A DNA stretch of 64,000 bases from Pseudomonas sp. VD-NE ins. GTDB taxonomy: Bacteria > Pseudomonadota > Gammaproteobacteria > Pseudomonadales > Pseudomonadaceae. The notes below the pieces were generated by a model. The model had not been told where the DNA came from, made no database searches, and saw nothing but the letters and a program-made list of their open reading frames with translations. Both the position numbers and the translations under genes were made by a program. Location: positions 2,127,001 through 2,191,000 of the forward strand of contig NZ_CP134772.1 in NCBI RefSeq assembly GCF_031882575.1. The letters run 5' to 3'. This document shows, one piece after another, positions 11,924 to 20,666 of this stretch (position 1 is its first letter; each line of letters opens with the position of its first letter).

Positions 11924-11951
11924 TTGTAACTTCGTCTCAGATAGGTACAAT
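11924..11951 (+). promoter_or_regulatory. Candidate sigma-70 promoter of ffs
   Basis: TTGTAA (11924-11929) and TACAAT (11946-11951) are separated by 16 bases and lie about 33 bases upstream of the 4.5S RNA. Both hexamers are close to consensus. Confidence 0.6.
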
Positions 11952-11983
11952 GGCGCGGCTCGCCGACAGGCAAGCGTCGTTAT

Positions 11984-12093
11984 GGTGACCCCATCGGTCC
12001 CCCCGCAACGATTACCCGTGAACCTGGTCAGAGCCGGAAGGCAGCAGCCACAGCGGGAACATTGTGTGCCGGGGTGTGGCTGGTGGGGTTACC
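11984..12093 (+). ncRNA. ffs: 4.5S RNA of the signal recognition particle (small bacterial SRP RNA)
   Basis: The conserved Ffh-binding helix is plain: CAGAGCCGGAAGGCAGCAGCC, with the GGAA tetraloop and the internal loops around it. The terminal strands GGTGACCCCA and TGGGGTTACC pair to close the hairpin. The matching 3' side GTGTGCCGGGGTGTGGCTGG is also typical. The RNA binds Ffh and directs membrane-protein ribosomes to FtsY. A rho-independent terminator follows at 12127-12157. The exact ends are inferred from pairing. Confidence 0.95.
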
Positions 12094-12126
12094 ACCTTAA
12101 CGAACAATCAAACGCTTCAAACAGAA

Positions 12127-12157
12127 CTGCATGGGTTTCGCCCACTGCGGTTTTTTT
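12127..12157 (+). terminator. Rho-independent terminator after ffs
   Basis: CTGCATGGG, a TTTCG loop and CCCACTGCGG form a stem with one bulged base, followed directly by seven T residues. Confidence 0.75.
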
Positions 12158-12205
12158 GTGTCTGCGATTTGGCCAGCCCACACAAATCCGCCTGTTGAAG
12201 ATGAT

Positions 12206-12298
12206 CCTGTGGGAGCTGGCTTGCCAGCGATAGCGGTGGGTCAGGTTCATCTATTTCACTGAAAATCCGCAATCGCTGGCAAGCCAGCTCCCACAAGG
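12206..12298. repeat. REP doublet (CCTGTGGGAGCTGGCTTGCCAGCGAT family)
   Basis: CCTGTGGGAGCTGGCTTGCC at the left and its inverted copy at the right enclose about 40 bases. Relatives lie at 17681-17777, 19038-19132 and 45261-45352. It ends exactly at the stop of the minus-strand gene that follows. Confidence 0.85.
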
Positions 12299-13048
12299 TT
12301 ATGGGGTGTTGTCGGAGTGGCCGGTATACAGCCGGATAATCTCATCAATCTCCCCCGACATTTTCATCCGCAACAACGTGCGCAATATCCGCTGCACCGG
12401 CACCTTCGGATCATTCCTCACATAACAACCGACTTTCTGCTCCTGCAACACGGCGACACCTTGCAGTTGCTGCTCAGGCATCAATCGCTGGTTAAACCAG
12501 TCCAGCGTCCACTGATTACTCACCGCATAGCGATAACGCCCGGCCAGCAGCTTTTCCAACACCTGCTCCTGATTGCGCGCATCTTCGCGTTGCAGTCGAT
12601 CAGCATCGAACAGCGGTTGCAGGGTCGGGTAGGTGTAGCCCAGAACGGTGCCGATGGATTGGCGGGACAGGTGCGTGGGGTCTGCGCTGGCAGGTTGATC
12701 CTTGCGGCTGATCAATAGATCGCGCTGGAAGAACAACGGCAGACTCCAGATGTAATCCCCCGACTGATTCGGCAGCCATGACTGCGCGGCATAGCAGCGC
12801 ACGTCGATCTCGCCGTGTTCCATGGCGCCTTGGACCCGGGCGCGGGGCAGAACGTGAAACTCGGCCGGTACGCCGACCTGCGTGGCCAGGCTGAGCATCA
12901 GATCGTAGAGGATGCCCTGCGTCGGACGCCCGCGTTCGTATTGCACCATCGGCATCGCCCAGCTGTCGGGCATGGCGAAGCGCAACGGGGTTTCCGCTGC
13001 CGTCACATTCAGGCTGATTCCCAGCAACGCCCCCACGGCCCACCGCAT
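12299..13048 (-). CDS. Periplasmic substrate-binding protein, amino-acid-binding (SBP_bac_3-like) family
   Basis: A 249-residue protein with a short signal peptide (MRWAVGALLGISLNVTAAE, probable cleavage after TAA). The mature part has the two-lobed solute-binding layout: RFAMPDSWAMPMVQYERGRPTQGILYDL at the start, a central DVRCYAAQSWL, then LSRQSIGTVLGYTYP and a C-terminal RLYTGHSDNTP. Orphan copies of this family in Pseudomonas often lack their own permease, and none lies next to this one. The ligand cannot be told from sequence; transport or sensing are both possible. The ATG follows GGAG at a suitable distance. It is divergent from dnaX. Confidence 0.8.
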   Translation of the reverse strand: MRWAVGALLGISLNVTAAETPLRFAMPDSWAMPMVQYERGRPTQGILYDLMLSLATQVGVPAEFHVLPRARVQGAMEHGEIDVRCYAAQSWLPNQSGDYIWSLPLFFQRDLLISRKDQPASADPTHLSRQSIGTVLGYTYPTLQPLFDADRLQREDARNQEQVLEKLLAGRYRYAVSNQWTLDWFNQRLMPEQQLQGVAVLQEQKVGCYVRNDPKVPVQRILRTLLRMKMSGEIDEIIRLYTGHSDNTP

Positions 13049-13193
13049 AAACGCTCCGGTAATTCCCGATCCTGAGCCGATAAAAGCCTCTGCTGATGCA
13101 GCTTAGCCATATTAGACGAGGACACCGGATGCAATTTTGCCCTTGCTCCGCTAGCATTAGCCGCTTCAGCTTCCTTCGTTGCGACGGTTTTCG

Positions 13194-15284
13194 ATGAGTT
13201 ATCAGGTTCTTGCACGTAAATGGCGTCCGCGCTCGTTCCGCGAAATGGTCGGCCAGACCCATGTGCTCAAGGCTCTGATCAATGCCTTGGACAGCCAGCG
13301 GCTGCACCACGCGTACCTGTTTACCGGTACGCGCGGGGTGGGTAAAACCACGATTGCGCGGATCATTGCCAAATGCCTGAACTGTGAGACAGGTATCACG
13401 TCCAGCCCGTGCGGCGAGTGCTCGGTGTGCCGTGAAATCGACGAAGGTCGCTTTGTCGACCTGATCGAGATCGACGCCGCGAGCCGTACCAAGGTCGAAG
13501 ACACCCGTGAACTGCTCGACAACGTGCAGTACGCCCCGAGCCGTGGGCGCTTCAAGGTCTACCTGATCGACGAAGTGCACATGCTTTCCAGCCATTCCTT
13601 CAATGCGCTGCTGAAAACCCTCGAAGAGCCACCGCCGTACGTCAAGTTCATCCTCGCGACCACTGACCCGCAGAAACTTCCGGCAACGATTTTGTCGCGC
13701 TGCCTGCAGTTCTCGCTGAAGAACATGACGCCGGAGCGCGTGGTCGAGCATTTGACCCACGTCCTGACCGCCGAAAACGTGCCGTTCGAAGACGATGCAC
13801 TGTGGCTGCTCGGTCGCGCTGCTGACGGTTCGATGCGGGACGCCATGAGCCTGACCGATCAGGCGATTGCCTTCGGTGAAGGCAAGGTGCTCGCCACCGA
13901 CGTGCGGGCGATGCTCGGTACGCTGGATCACGGTCAGGTCTATGACGTTCTGCATTCCTTGATCGAAGGCGACGCCAAGGCGTTGCTCGAGGGCGTACGT
14001 CATCTGGCCGAGCAAGGCCCGGACTGGAACGGCGTGCTCTCGGAAATTCTCAACGTGCTGCACCGCGTGGCCATCGCTCAGGCGTTGCCGGAAGGCGTCG
14101 ACAATGGCCATGGCGACCGTGATCGCGTGCTGGCATTGGCGCAGGCCTTGCCGGCCGAAGACGTGCAGTTCTATTACCAGATGGGCCTGATCGGCCGCCG
14201 CGATTTACCGCTGGCGCCGGATCCGCGCGGTGGTTTTGAAATGGTCTTGCTGCGGATGCTGGCCTTCCGGCCGGCAGATACCGCGGACGCCCCGAGGCAA
14301 CCGCTAAAGCCAGTGGGGATCAGCCAGGCCACAGTTGATTCCGCAAACTCCGTGGCTGCCGCGCCTAAACCTGCGCCGGTAGTTGCTGCGGCTGTTGCGC
14401 CGGCTCCCGTTCCGGCACCTGTGGCAGCACCGGCTCCCGAGCCTGCGCCGGTTGCGCCCGTTGCCGCAGCAGAACCTGAACCCGCACCTGTCGTTGCCGA
14501 AGCCGTCGTCGACTTGCCGTGGAATGACCCGGTAGAGCCCGAGGCGGAGCCAGAGCCCGAACCAGCGCAGCAACCCGCGGTCGAGCCGGTGCTGGAAACC
14601 ACCGCCGAGCAACCCGAGTTGCCGCCGATGCCGCTGCCGACCCCGGACAGCGTCGTTCCGGAGGCTCCAGAATGGGCTGCCGCACCGATTCCCGAGCCGT
14701 CGGTCGCCGATGTCGATGCCGCCACCCCGGGCATGGACATGGACGACGAGCCGCCGCTGGACGAGGATTACATCGAGCCGGACATGGACTCGGCGTACAG
14801 CTACCTCGACGAACTGGCCAGTGAGCACGCCGCCGAGCCGGCCCCGGAACCCGAGCCAGAGCCTGCTGCCGCGCCGGCCACCGGTCTGGCGTTGCAATGG
14901 CTGGAGCTGTTCCCGAAACTGCCGATCTCCGGCATGACCGGCAGCATCGCCGCCAACTGCACGTTGATTGCGGTCGATGGCGACCATTGGCTGATGCACC
15001 TCGATCCGGCGCACAGCGCACTGTTCAACGCCACGCAGCAACGGCGTCTGAACGATGCGTTGAACCAGTACCACGGTCGCACGCTGAGCCTGACCATCGA
15101 GCTGATCAAGCCCGAGCAGGAAACCCCGGCCCAGGCCGCGTCCCGCCGCCGGGCCAACCGTCAGCGCGAGGCGGAGGAATCGATTCACGGTGATCCGTTC
15201 ATCCAGCAGATGGTTCAGCAGTTCGGCGCGGTGGTGCGACACGATACTATTGAACCTGTCGATGCCTTGGTCGCCCAAGGCTAA
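13194..15284 (+). CDS. dnaX: DNA polymerase III subunits tau/gamma
   Basis: DnaX is the clamp-loader ATPase of the replicase. From the ATG at 13194 (MSYQVLARKWRPRSF) it has 696 residues. The AAA+ module shows Walker A GTRGVGKTT (about 45-53), the zinc-binding cysteines (CLNC ... CGECSVC), Walker B/DEVHML and the sensor SRCLQF. A long Pro/Ala/Glu linker occupies about 380-560. The C-terminal tau region binds DnaE and DnaB. I see no A-rich slippery heptamer of the E. coli kind, so a frameshifted gamma product is not supported here. ybaB follows after a hairpin. Confidence 0.97.
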   Translation: MSYQVLARKWRPRSFREMVGQTHVLKALINALDSQRLHHAYLFTGTRGVGKTTIARIIAKCLNCETGITSSPCGECSVCREIDEGRFVDLIEIDAASRTKVEDTRELLDNVQYAPSRGRFKVYLIDEVHMLSSHSFNALLKTLEEPPPYVKFILATTDPQKLPATILSRCLQFSLKNMTPERVVEHLTHVLTAENVPFEDDALWLLGRAADGSMRDAMSLTDQAIAFGEGKVLATDVRAMLGTLDHGQVYDVLHSLIEGDAKALLEGVRHLAEQGPDWNGVLSEILNVLHRVAIAQALPEGVDNGHGDRDRVLALAQALPAEDVQFYYQMGLIGRRDLPLAPDPRGGFEMVLLRMLAFRPADTADAPRQPLKPVGISQATVDSANSVAAAPKPAPVVAAAVAPAPVPAPVAAPAPEPAPVAPVAAAEPEPAPVVAEAVVDLPWNDPVEPEAEPEPEPAQQPAVEPVLETTAEQPELPPMPLPTPDSVVPEAPEWAAAPIPEPSVADVDAATPGMDMDDEPPLDEDYIEPDMDSAYSYLDELASEHAAEPAPEPEPEPAAAPATGLALQWLELFPKLPISGMTGSIAANCTLIAVDGDHWLMHLDPAHSALFNATQQRRLNDALNQYHGRTLSLTIELIKPEQETPAQAASRRRANRQREAEESIHGDPFIQQMVQQFGAVVRHDTIEPVDALVAQG

Positions 15285-15295
15285 TAACTGAAGGT

Positions 15296-15324
15296 GCCCG
15301 GCCTCGCTGGCCGGGCGCTGTTTT
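15296..15324 (+). terminator. Hairpin between dnaX and ybaB
   Basis: GCCCGGCC and GGCCGGGC form a perfect 8-bp stem around a 5-base loop, with a short T run 4 bases later. It may attenuate or process the dnaX-ybaB message. Confidence 0.6.
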
Positions 15325-15350
15325 GATCCAAGTACTTTGAGGTGATTCCC

Positions 15351-15689
15351 ATGATGAAAGGTGGCATGGCCGGCCTGATGAAGCAGGCGCAGCAGATGCA
15401 GGAAAAAATGGCCAAGATGCAGGAAGAACTGGCCAACGCCGAAGTCACCGGTAAGGCCGGCGGCGACATGGTCACCGTAGTGATGACCGGTCGTCACGAC
15501 GTGAAGAGCGTGAGCATTGACCCGAGCCTGGTTGAAGGCATGAGCGAAGATGACAAAGAAATGCTGGAAGCGGTCATTGCTTCCGCCGTCAACGACGCAG
15601 TGCGCAAGATCGAAAAGAACAGCCAGGACAAAATGGGCAACATGACCGCCGGCATGAACCTGCCAGCCGGTATGAAACTGCCATTCTGA
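15351..15689 (+). CDS. ybaB: Nucleoid-associated protein, YbaB/EbfC family
   Basis: A 112-residue DNA-binding protein. The start ATG at 15351 is preceded by GAGG at 8 bases and gives [31 protein letters not shown], the long N-terminal helix of the family. The central [21 protein letters not shown] strand and C-terminal [14 protein letters not shown] helix also fit. It forms homodimers that coat DNA. It is normally in a dnaX-ybaB-recR operon; here a reductase gene separates it from recR. Confidence 0.95.
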   Translation: MMKGGMAGLMKQAQQMQEKMAKMQEELANAEVTGKAGGDMVTVVMTGRHDVKSVSIDPSLVEGMSEDDKEMLEAVIASAVNDAVRKIEKNSQDKMGNMTAGMNLPAGMKLPF

Positions 15690-15718
15690 TTCGCCAATCG
15701 GCGGCAGATGAGCTACAC

Positions 15719-15748
15719 AAAATGCCAGGCCTTGCGCTTGGCATTTTT
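15719..15748 (+). terminator. Rho-independent terminator after ybaB
   Basis: AAAATGCCAGGC ... TTGGCATTTTTG forms a stem-loop with flanking A and T runs, 30 bases after the ybaB stop. It separates ybaB from the inserted reductase gene. Confidence 0.75.
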
Positions 15749-15787
15749 GTTTCTGACTCTTGGAGGTGTGGTGTCTTTGAGGTCGCC

Positions 15788-15852
15788 TTCGCGAGCAGGC
15801 TCGCTCCCACATTTGAAATGCATTCCCCTGTGGGAGCGAGCCTGCTCGCGAA
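15788..15852. repeat. REP doublet (TTCGCGAGCAGGCTCGCTCCCACA family)
   Basis: TTCGCGAGCAGGCTCGCTCC and its exact inverted copy flank a short spacer. The same family occurs at 41973-42067, 42501-42593 and 53927-54018. Confidence 0.85.
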
Positions 15853-15953
15853 TGAACTCACCTCGGTACAATTGAAGAAACATCGAACACACCAAAGCCA
15901 CAACGGTCTGCTCCCTATACCCGCTGAATTCACCATTCACAGGAGACGCTGAC

Positions 15954-16988
15954 ATGTCCGACCCTCTCACCCTCAACCAACGCTTCGTTCTCGCCTCTCG
16001 CCCGGTCGGTGCGCCGACCCCGGAAAACTTCCGCCTCGAACGTGAAGCCTTGCCGGATCTGCAGGACGGCGAGGTATTGTTGAAAACCCTCTATCTGTCC
16101 CTCGATCCCTACATGCGCGGGCGCATGAGCGACGCACCGTCCTACGCCGCGCCGGTACAGATCGGCGAAGTGATGACCGGTGGCGCGGTCAGCCGTGTCG
16201 AGGACTCACGTCATCCGAAGTTTCATAAAGGCGATCTGGTGGTCGGCGCCACCGGTTGGCAGAGCCACAGCATCAGCGACGGCCGCAATATCATTCCGAT
16301 CCCGGCCGGGCTGCCGAGCCCGTCGATGGCCCTGGGTGTGTTGGGCATGCCAGGCATGACCGCGTACATGGGTTTGATGGACATCGGTCAGCCTAAAGAA
16401 GGCGAAACGCTAGTCGTAGCCGCTGCATCCGGCGCGGTGGGTTCGGTGGTAGGCCAGGTCGCGAAAATCAAAGGCCTGCGCGCGGTCGGCGTGGCCGGCG
16501 GTGCCGAGAAGTGCAAATACGTGGTCGAAGAACTGGGCTTTGATGCCTGCATCGATCACAAAGCGTCCGATTTTGCTGAGCAATTGGCCAAGGCCTGTCC
16601 CGATGGCATCGACATCTATTATGAGAACGTCGGTGGTCATGTGTTCGATGCAGTGGTGCCATTGCTCAACCCCAAGGCGCGCATTCCGCTGTGCGGTCTG
16701 ATCGCCGGTTACAACGCCTCCGAAGCGCCGCAAGGCCCGGATCGTCTGCCGATGCTGCAACGCACACTGCTGACCAAGCGCGTGCGGATTCAGGGCTTCA
16801 TCGTGTTCGACGACTACGGTGATCGGCAGCCGGAATTCATCAGCCACATGGTGCCGTGGGTGCGCGACGGCAAGGTCAAATTCCGCGAGGACGTGGTGGA
16901 AGGCCTGGAGCAGGCGCCCGAGGCGTTTATCGGTCTGCTCGAGGGGCGCAACTTCGGCAAACTGGTGGTGAAGGTCGCCCAGGACTGA
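15954..16988 (+). CDS. NADP-dependent medium-chain reductase, CurA/leukotriene B4 dehydrogenase-like
   Basis: A 344-residue zinc-free MDR-superfamily reductase that reduces activated C=C bonds of enones with NADPH. The N-terminal lobe has the family-typical LYLSLDPYMRGRMSD. The Rossmann motif is AASGAVGSVVGQVAKIKG (about 155-172), and IDIYYENVGGHVFDAV is also characteristic. The catalytic zinc cysteines of alcohol dehydrogenases are absent, as expected. An AGGAG ribosome-binding site lies 8 bases before the ATG. It sits alone between a REP element and recR, so it looks like a gene placed into the dnaX-ybaB-recR neighbourhood. The natural substrate is unknown. Confidence 0.9.
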   Translation: MSDPLTLNQRFVLASRPVGAPTPENFRLEREALPDLQDGEVLLKTLYLSLDPYMRGRMSDAPSYAAPVQIGEVMTGGAVSRVEDSRHPKFHKGDLVVGATGWQSHSISDGRNIIPIPAGLPSPSMALGVLGMPGMTAYMGLMDIGQPKEGETLVVAAASGAVGSVVGQVAKIKGLRAVGVAGGAEKCKYVVEELGFDACIDHKASDFAEQLAKACPDGIDIYYENVGGHVFDAVVPLLNPKARIPLCGLIAGYNASEAPQGPDRLPMLQRTLLTKRVRIQGFIVFDDYGDRQPEFISHMVPWVRDGKVKFREDVVEGLEQAPEAFIGLLEGRNFGKLVVKVAQD

Positions 16989-17054
16989 GTATTTGACGCT
17001 GGCCAGAGGCGCGGGTATAAACCGCGTCTCGTTGTTTTGTCGGACTTTTTACCC

Positions 17055-17657
17055 ATGAGCTTCAGCCCTTTGATTCGCCAACTGATCGACGCCTTGCGCA
17101 CCTTGCCGGGCGTGGGTCAGAAAACCGCCCAGCGCATGGCGTTGCAGATGCTCGAGCGTGACCGCAGCGGCGGTTTGCGTCTGGCCCAGGCCCTCAGCCA
17201 GGCCATGGAAGGGGTCGGTCACTGCCGCCAGTGCCGCACGCTGACCGAAGACGATCTGTGCCCGCAATGCGCCGATACCCGCCGTGACGACACGCTGCTG
17301 TGCGTGGTCGAAGGGCCAATGGATGTCTATGCGGTCGAGCAGACCGGTTTCCGTGGGCGTTACTTTGTGCTCAAGGGGCATTTGTCGCCGCTCGATGGCC
17401 TCGGGCCTGAGGCGATCGGCATTCCGCAATTGATGACGCGGATTGAAGAGGCGGGAACGTTTACCGAAGTCATCCTCGCGACCAACCCGACCGTGGAAGG
17501 TGAAGCGACGGCGCATTACATCGCGCAGTTGCTGAGCAACAAGGGTCTGATCGCTTCGCGGATCGCTCACGGCGTGCCGTTGGGCGGTGAACTGGAACTG
17601 GTCGATGGCGGCACCCTGGCGCATTCGTTTGCCGGGCGTAAACCGATTTCCCTCTAA
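17055..17657 (+). CDS. recR: Recombination mediator RecR
   Basis: RecR works with RecF and RecO to load RecA at gaps. From the ATG at 17055 the protein has 200 residues, the usual size. Visible parts are the N-terminal helix-hairpin-helix ([13 protein letters not shown]), the Cys4 zinc finger ([16 protein letters not shown]) and the Toprim domain ([18 protein letters not shown] ... [16 protein letters not shown]). An upstream in-frame TTG at 17037 gives no better ribosome-binding site, so the ATG is preferred. Confidence 0.97.
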   Translation: MSFSPLIRQLIDALRTLPGVGQKTAQRMALQMLERDRSGGLRLAQALSQAMEGVGHCRQCRTLTEDDLCPQCADTRRDDTLLCVVEGPMDVYAVEQTGFRGRYFVLKGHLSPLDGLGPEAIGIPQLMTRIEEAGTFTEVILATNPTVEGEATAHYIAQLLSNKGLIASRIAHGVPLGGELELVDGGTLAHSFAGRKPISL

Positions 17658-17680
17658 TTCTGTATCGCCTGTTCTGGCCT

Positions 17681-17777
17681 CATCGCTGGCAAGCCAGCTC
17701 CCACAGTGATTTCGGTCGTTCACAAATGTTGTGTACCACCAAAGATATCTGTGGGAGCTGGCTTGCCAGCGATGGCC
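17681..17777. repeat. REP doublet left of the acyl-CoA dehydrogenase
   Basis: An inverted pair of CGCTGGCAAGCCAGCTCCCAC with a 45-base spacer. The spacer (GTGATTTCGGTCGTTCACAAA...) is almost identical to that of the copy at 19038-19132, in the same orientation. Confidence 0.9.
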
Positions 17778-17866
17778 GCACTGCGGTCTGTCTGATTCAC
17801 ACAATTGAGTTGTAAACCAAGCAAGCGCTCGGTTAAGTTCGGTGAACCCTTCCGTGGAGCTCGCCC

Positions 17867-19015
17867 ATGCCGGCCTTTCAGGAATACTTCGACCCCAGCC
17901 ATCAATTGGTCCGCGACAGCGTCAGGCGCTTCGTCGAGCGCGAGATCCTGCCGGACATCGACCAGTGGGAAGAAGCCGAAAGCTTCCCCCGCGAGCTGTA
18001 CCTGAAGGCCGGCGCGGCGGGCATCCTCGGCATTGGTTACCCCGAAGCGCTGGGTGGTAGCCATGAAGGCGATCTGTTCGCCAAGGTCGCCGCCAGTGAG
18101 GAATTGATGCGCTGCGGCTCTGGCGGCTTGGTGGCGGGGCTGGGCTCGCTGGATATCGGCCTGCCGCCGATCGTCAAATGGGCCCGTCCCGAGGTGCGTG
18201 ATCGGGTTGTGCCGCAAGTGCTCAGCGGCGAAAGGATCAGCGCCCTGGCGGTCACCGAGCCGGGCGGCGGTTCCGACGTCGCCAACCTGCAAACCCGCGC
18301 CATGCGTGACGGCGACTTCTACCGGGTCAGCGGCAGCAAAACCTTTATCACCAGTGGCGTACGCGCCGATTTCTACACCGTCGCGGTGCGCACCGGTGCG
18401 CCGGGGTTTGGCGGTATCAGCCTGTTGTTGATCGAAAAGGGCACGCCGGGCTTCACCGTCGGCCGCCAGCTGAAGAAAATGGGCTGGTGGGCGTCGGACA
18501 CCGCCGAGTTGTTCTTCGACGACTGCCGCGTGCCTGCAGGAAACCTGATCGGAGCCGAGAATATGGGCTTCGCCTGCATCATGGGCAATTTTCAGAGTGA
18601 ACGGTTGGCGTTGGCATTGATGGCCAACATGACCTCACAACTTGCGCTGGAACAGAGCCTGAAATGGGCGCGCGAGCGTGAAGCGTTTGGCAAGCCGATC
18701 GGCAAGTTTCAGGTGATCAAGCATCGCCTCGCCGAGATGGCCACGGCGCTGGAGGTCTCGCGGGAATTCACTTACCGACAAGCGGCGAAGATGGCGGCGG
18801 GGCAGAGTGTGATCAAGGAGATTTCCATGGCCAAGAATTTTGCCACGGACACGTCGGACCGGATCACCACCGAGGCGGTGCAGATTCTTGGCGGGCTCGG
18901 TTACATGCGCGAGAGTCTGGTGGAACGGCTGTATCGGGATAACCGCATTCTGTCGATTGGCGGCGGGACGCGGGAGGTGATGAACGAGATCATCAGCAAG
19001 CAGATGGGGCTTTAA
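17867..19015 (+). CDS. Acyl-CoA dehydrogenase family protein (LCAD/IVD-type active site)
   Basis: An FAD flavoenzyme of 382 residues that introduces a 2,3-double bond into acyl-CoA. Family motifs include ALAVTEPGGGSDVANLQT (about 126-143), the substrate/FAD segment SGSKTFITSG, and WAREREAFGKPIGKFQVIKHRLAEM. At the C-terminus the position that holds the catalytic Glu in MCAD-type enzymes is Gly (ILSIGGGTREVM). Glu245 in NFQSERLALAL matches the helix-G base used by LCAD and isovaleryl-CoA dehydrogenases. So it is probably catalytic, with the alternative base. GGAG precedes the ATG by 7 bases. The chain length of the substrate is unknown. It is bracketed by two near-identical REP doublets. Confidence 0.93.
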   Translation: MPAFQEYFDPSHQLVRDSVRRFVEREILPDIDQWEEAESFPRELYLKAGAAGILGIGYPEALGGSHEGDLFAKVAASEELMRCGSGGLVAGLGSLDIGLPPIVKWARPEVRDRVVPQVLSGERISALAVTEPGGGSDVANLQTRAMRDGDFYRVSGSKTFITSGVRADFYTVAVRTGAPGFGGISLLLIEKGTPGFTVGRQLKKMGWWASDTAELFFDDCRVPAGNLIGAENMGFACIMGNFQSERLALALMANMTSQLALEQSLKWAREREAFGKPIGKFQVIKHRLAEMATALEVSREFTYRQAAKMAAGQSVIKEISMAKNFATDTSDRITTEAVQILGGLGYMRESLVERLYRDNRILSIGGGTREVMNEIISKQMGL

Positions 19016-19037
19016 ATAATTGGTGAAGCAACTGGCG

Positions 19038-19132
19038 TCATCGCTGGCAAGCCAGCTCCCACAGTGATTTCGGTCGTTCACAAATTTTGTGTACGCCAAA
19101 GACACCTGTGGGAGCTGGCTTGCCAGCGATGG
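19038..19132. repeat. REP doublet right of the acyl-CoA dehydrogenase
   Basis: Same element and same orientation as 17681-17777, with only a few differences, including in the non-palindromic spacer. The two copies form direct repeats about 1.36 kb apart around one gene. Confidence 0.9.
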
Positions 19133-19150
19133 CGTCAGTGAAATCGCCGC

Positions 19151-19699
19151 TTACTTATCAGTCAGGGCAAATTGCGTCAGGCAGAACGTCGGGATGCCCA
19201 TGTCCTCAAGACGCTGCGACCCGTTCAGCTCCGGCAAATCAATAATCGCTGCTGCCTCATGCACCCGCGCGCCCATGCGGCGAATCAGGTTGGCCGCGGC
19301 AATCAGCGTGCCGCCCGTGGCGATCAAGTCATCGAACATCACCACCGAATCGCCTTCACACAGGCTGTCGGCGTGCACCTCCAGGAACGCTTCGCCGTAT
19401 TCGGTTGCGTAACCTTCAGCCAGCACGTCCGCCGGCAGTTTGCCTTGCTTGCGGAACAGCACCAGCGGCTTGTTCAACTGATACGCCAGCACCGAGCCGA
19501 TCAGGAAACCACGGGCGTCCATCGCGCCGATGTGGGTGAAATCAGCTTCCACGTAGCGGTGGGCGAAGCTGTCCATCACCAGGCGCAGGGCCGTTGGCGA
19601 CTGGAACAGCGGGGTGATGTCACGAAAGATCACGCCCGGTTTCGGGAAGTCGATCACTGGGCGGATAAGCGATTTGATGTCGAAGGAGTCGAAGACCAT
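19151..19699 (-). CDS. apt: Adenine phosphoribosyltransferase
   Basis: Apt salvages adenine to AMP with PRPP. From the ATG at 19699 ([31 protein letters not shown]) the protein has 182 residues, the normal size. The PRPP-binding loop is [17 protein letters not shown], and the adenine-binding ARGF (MDARGFLIG) is present. An upstream in-frame start at 19726 would add nine unconserved residues and is less likely. It is convergent with the acyl-CoA dehydrogenase and upstream of anr in the same direction, with a 79-base gap to it. Confidence 0.96.
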   Translation of the reverse strand: MVFDSFDIKSLIRPVIDFPKPGVIFRDITPLFQSPTALRLVMDSFAHRYVEADFTHIGAMDARGFLIGSVLAYQLNKPLVLFRKQGKLPADVLAEGYATEYGEAFLEVHADSLCEGDSVVMFDDLIATGGTLIAAANLIRRMGARVHEAAAIIDLPELNGSQRLEDMGIPTFCLTQFALTDK

Positions 19700-19777
19700 C
19701 GTCGAGGTGTCCTGGCAGGGCTGCAAACGGCGCAGTATACCCGCGGCTGAAACGCTTCGCTCAACCGCGGATCGACA

Positions 19778-20512
19778 TTAACCTTCGAGTGAGCCACCGG
19801 CCAGCGCGCACAGCTGGATCGGGTCGAGGATGTGAATCTCCTTGCCCTCGGCGGCGATCAGCTCGTTTTGCTGGAAGCGCGTGAACACGCGAGACACGGT
19901 TTCCACCGCCAGGCCGAGGTAGTTGCCGATTTCATTGCGCGACATGCTCAGGCGGAACTGATTGGCCGAGAAACCGCGAGCGCGGAAGCGTGCGGACAGG
20001 TTCACCAGAAAGGTGGCGATGCGCTCGTCGGCGGTTTTCTTCGACAGCAGCAACATCATTTGCTGGTCGTCGCGGATTTCACGGCTCATCACGCGCATCA
20101 ACTGGCGGCGCAGCTGCGGCAGTTGCAGGGCCAATTCGTCGAGGCGTTCAAAGGGGATTTCGCAGACCGAGGTGGTTTCCAGCGCCTGGGCGGAGACCGG
20201 GTGTTTCTCGGTGTCCATGCCGGACAGGCCGACCAGTTCGCTCGGCAGGTGGAAACCGGTCAGTTGCTCTTCGCCGCTGTCGCTGAGGCTGAAGGTCTTC
20301 AGGGCGCCGGAGCGTACTGCATAAACGGAATCGAACGTGTCGCCCTGGCGGAACAGGAACTCGCCCTTTTTCAACGGGCGGCCGCGTTTAACGATTTCGT
20401 CCAGCGCATCCATGTCTTCCAGATTCAGAGAAAGTGGCAGGCAGAGAGGGGCCAGGCTGCAATCCTTGCAATGGGCCTGGTTGTGAGCGCGCAGTTTAAC
20501 TGGCTCGGACAT
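19778..20512 (-). CDS. anr: Anaerobic regulator Anr (FNR family, 4Fe-4S oxygen sensor)
   Basis: Anr switches on genes for low-oxygen life by binding TTGAT-N4-ATCAA when its 4Fe-4S cluster is intact. From the ATG at 20512 ([12 protein letters not shown]) it has 244 residues. The cluster ligands are visible: CKDC followed by C of APLC, plus a later Cys in TSVCEIP. The cAMP-binding-fold domain follows. The C-terminal Crp-type HTH includes the recognition helix [13 protein letters not shown], with the Glu/Ser/Arg of FNR proteins. A longer open frame continues upstream only because it runs antisense to the next gene. Matching boxes lie in this window before hemN, ccoG and one ccoN. Confidence 0.97.
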   Translation of the reverse strand: MSEPVKLRAHNQAHCKDCSLAPLCLPLSLNLEDMDALDEIVKRGRPLKKGEFLFRQGDTFDSVYAVRSGALKTFSLSDSGEEQLTGFHLPSELVGLSGMDTEKHPVSAQALETTSVCEIPFERLDELALQLPQLRRQLMRVMSREIRDDQQMMLLLSKKTADERIATFLVNLSARFRARGFSANQFRLSMSRNEIGNYLGLAVETVSRVFTRFQQNELIAAEGKEIHILDPIQLCALAGGSLEG

Positions 20513-20666
20513 TTCTTTAATCCTTGTGGGAAAACACACATAAGCCGTAAGGGTAACCCACGGGAGGACATTCAGGCCAGTCTGGGGCGACTTTGCCCTA
20601 CAGCCATAAAGCCACAGGGCCAACAGCCGATAAACAGTTATCAAAGTGCATACAAGGAACGATTCG

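Noticed and set aside
12600..14111. Minus-strand frame of 503 codons across the start of dnaX
   Set aside because: It covers two unrelated real genes in other frames and has no recognisable domain.
20630..20643. TAAACAGTTATCAA as a possible Anr box between anr and the coiled-coil gene
   Set aside because: Only one half-site fits; three mismatches in the other half.
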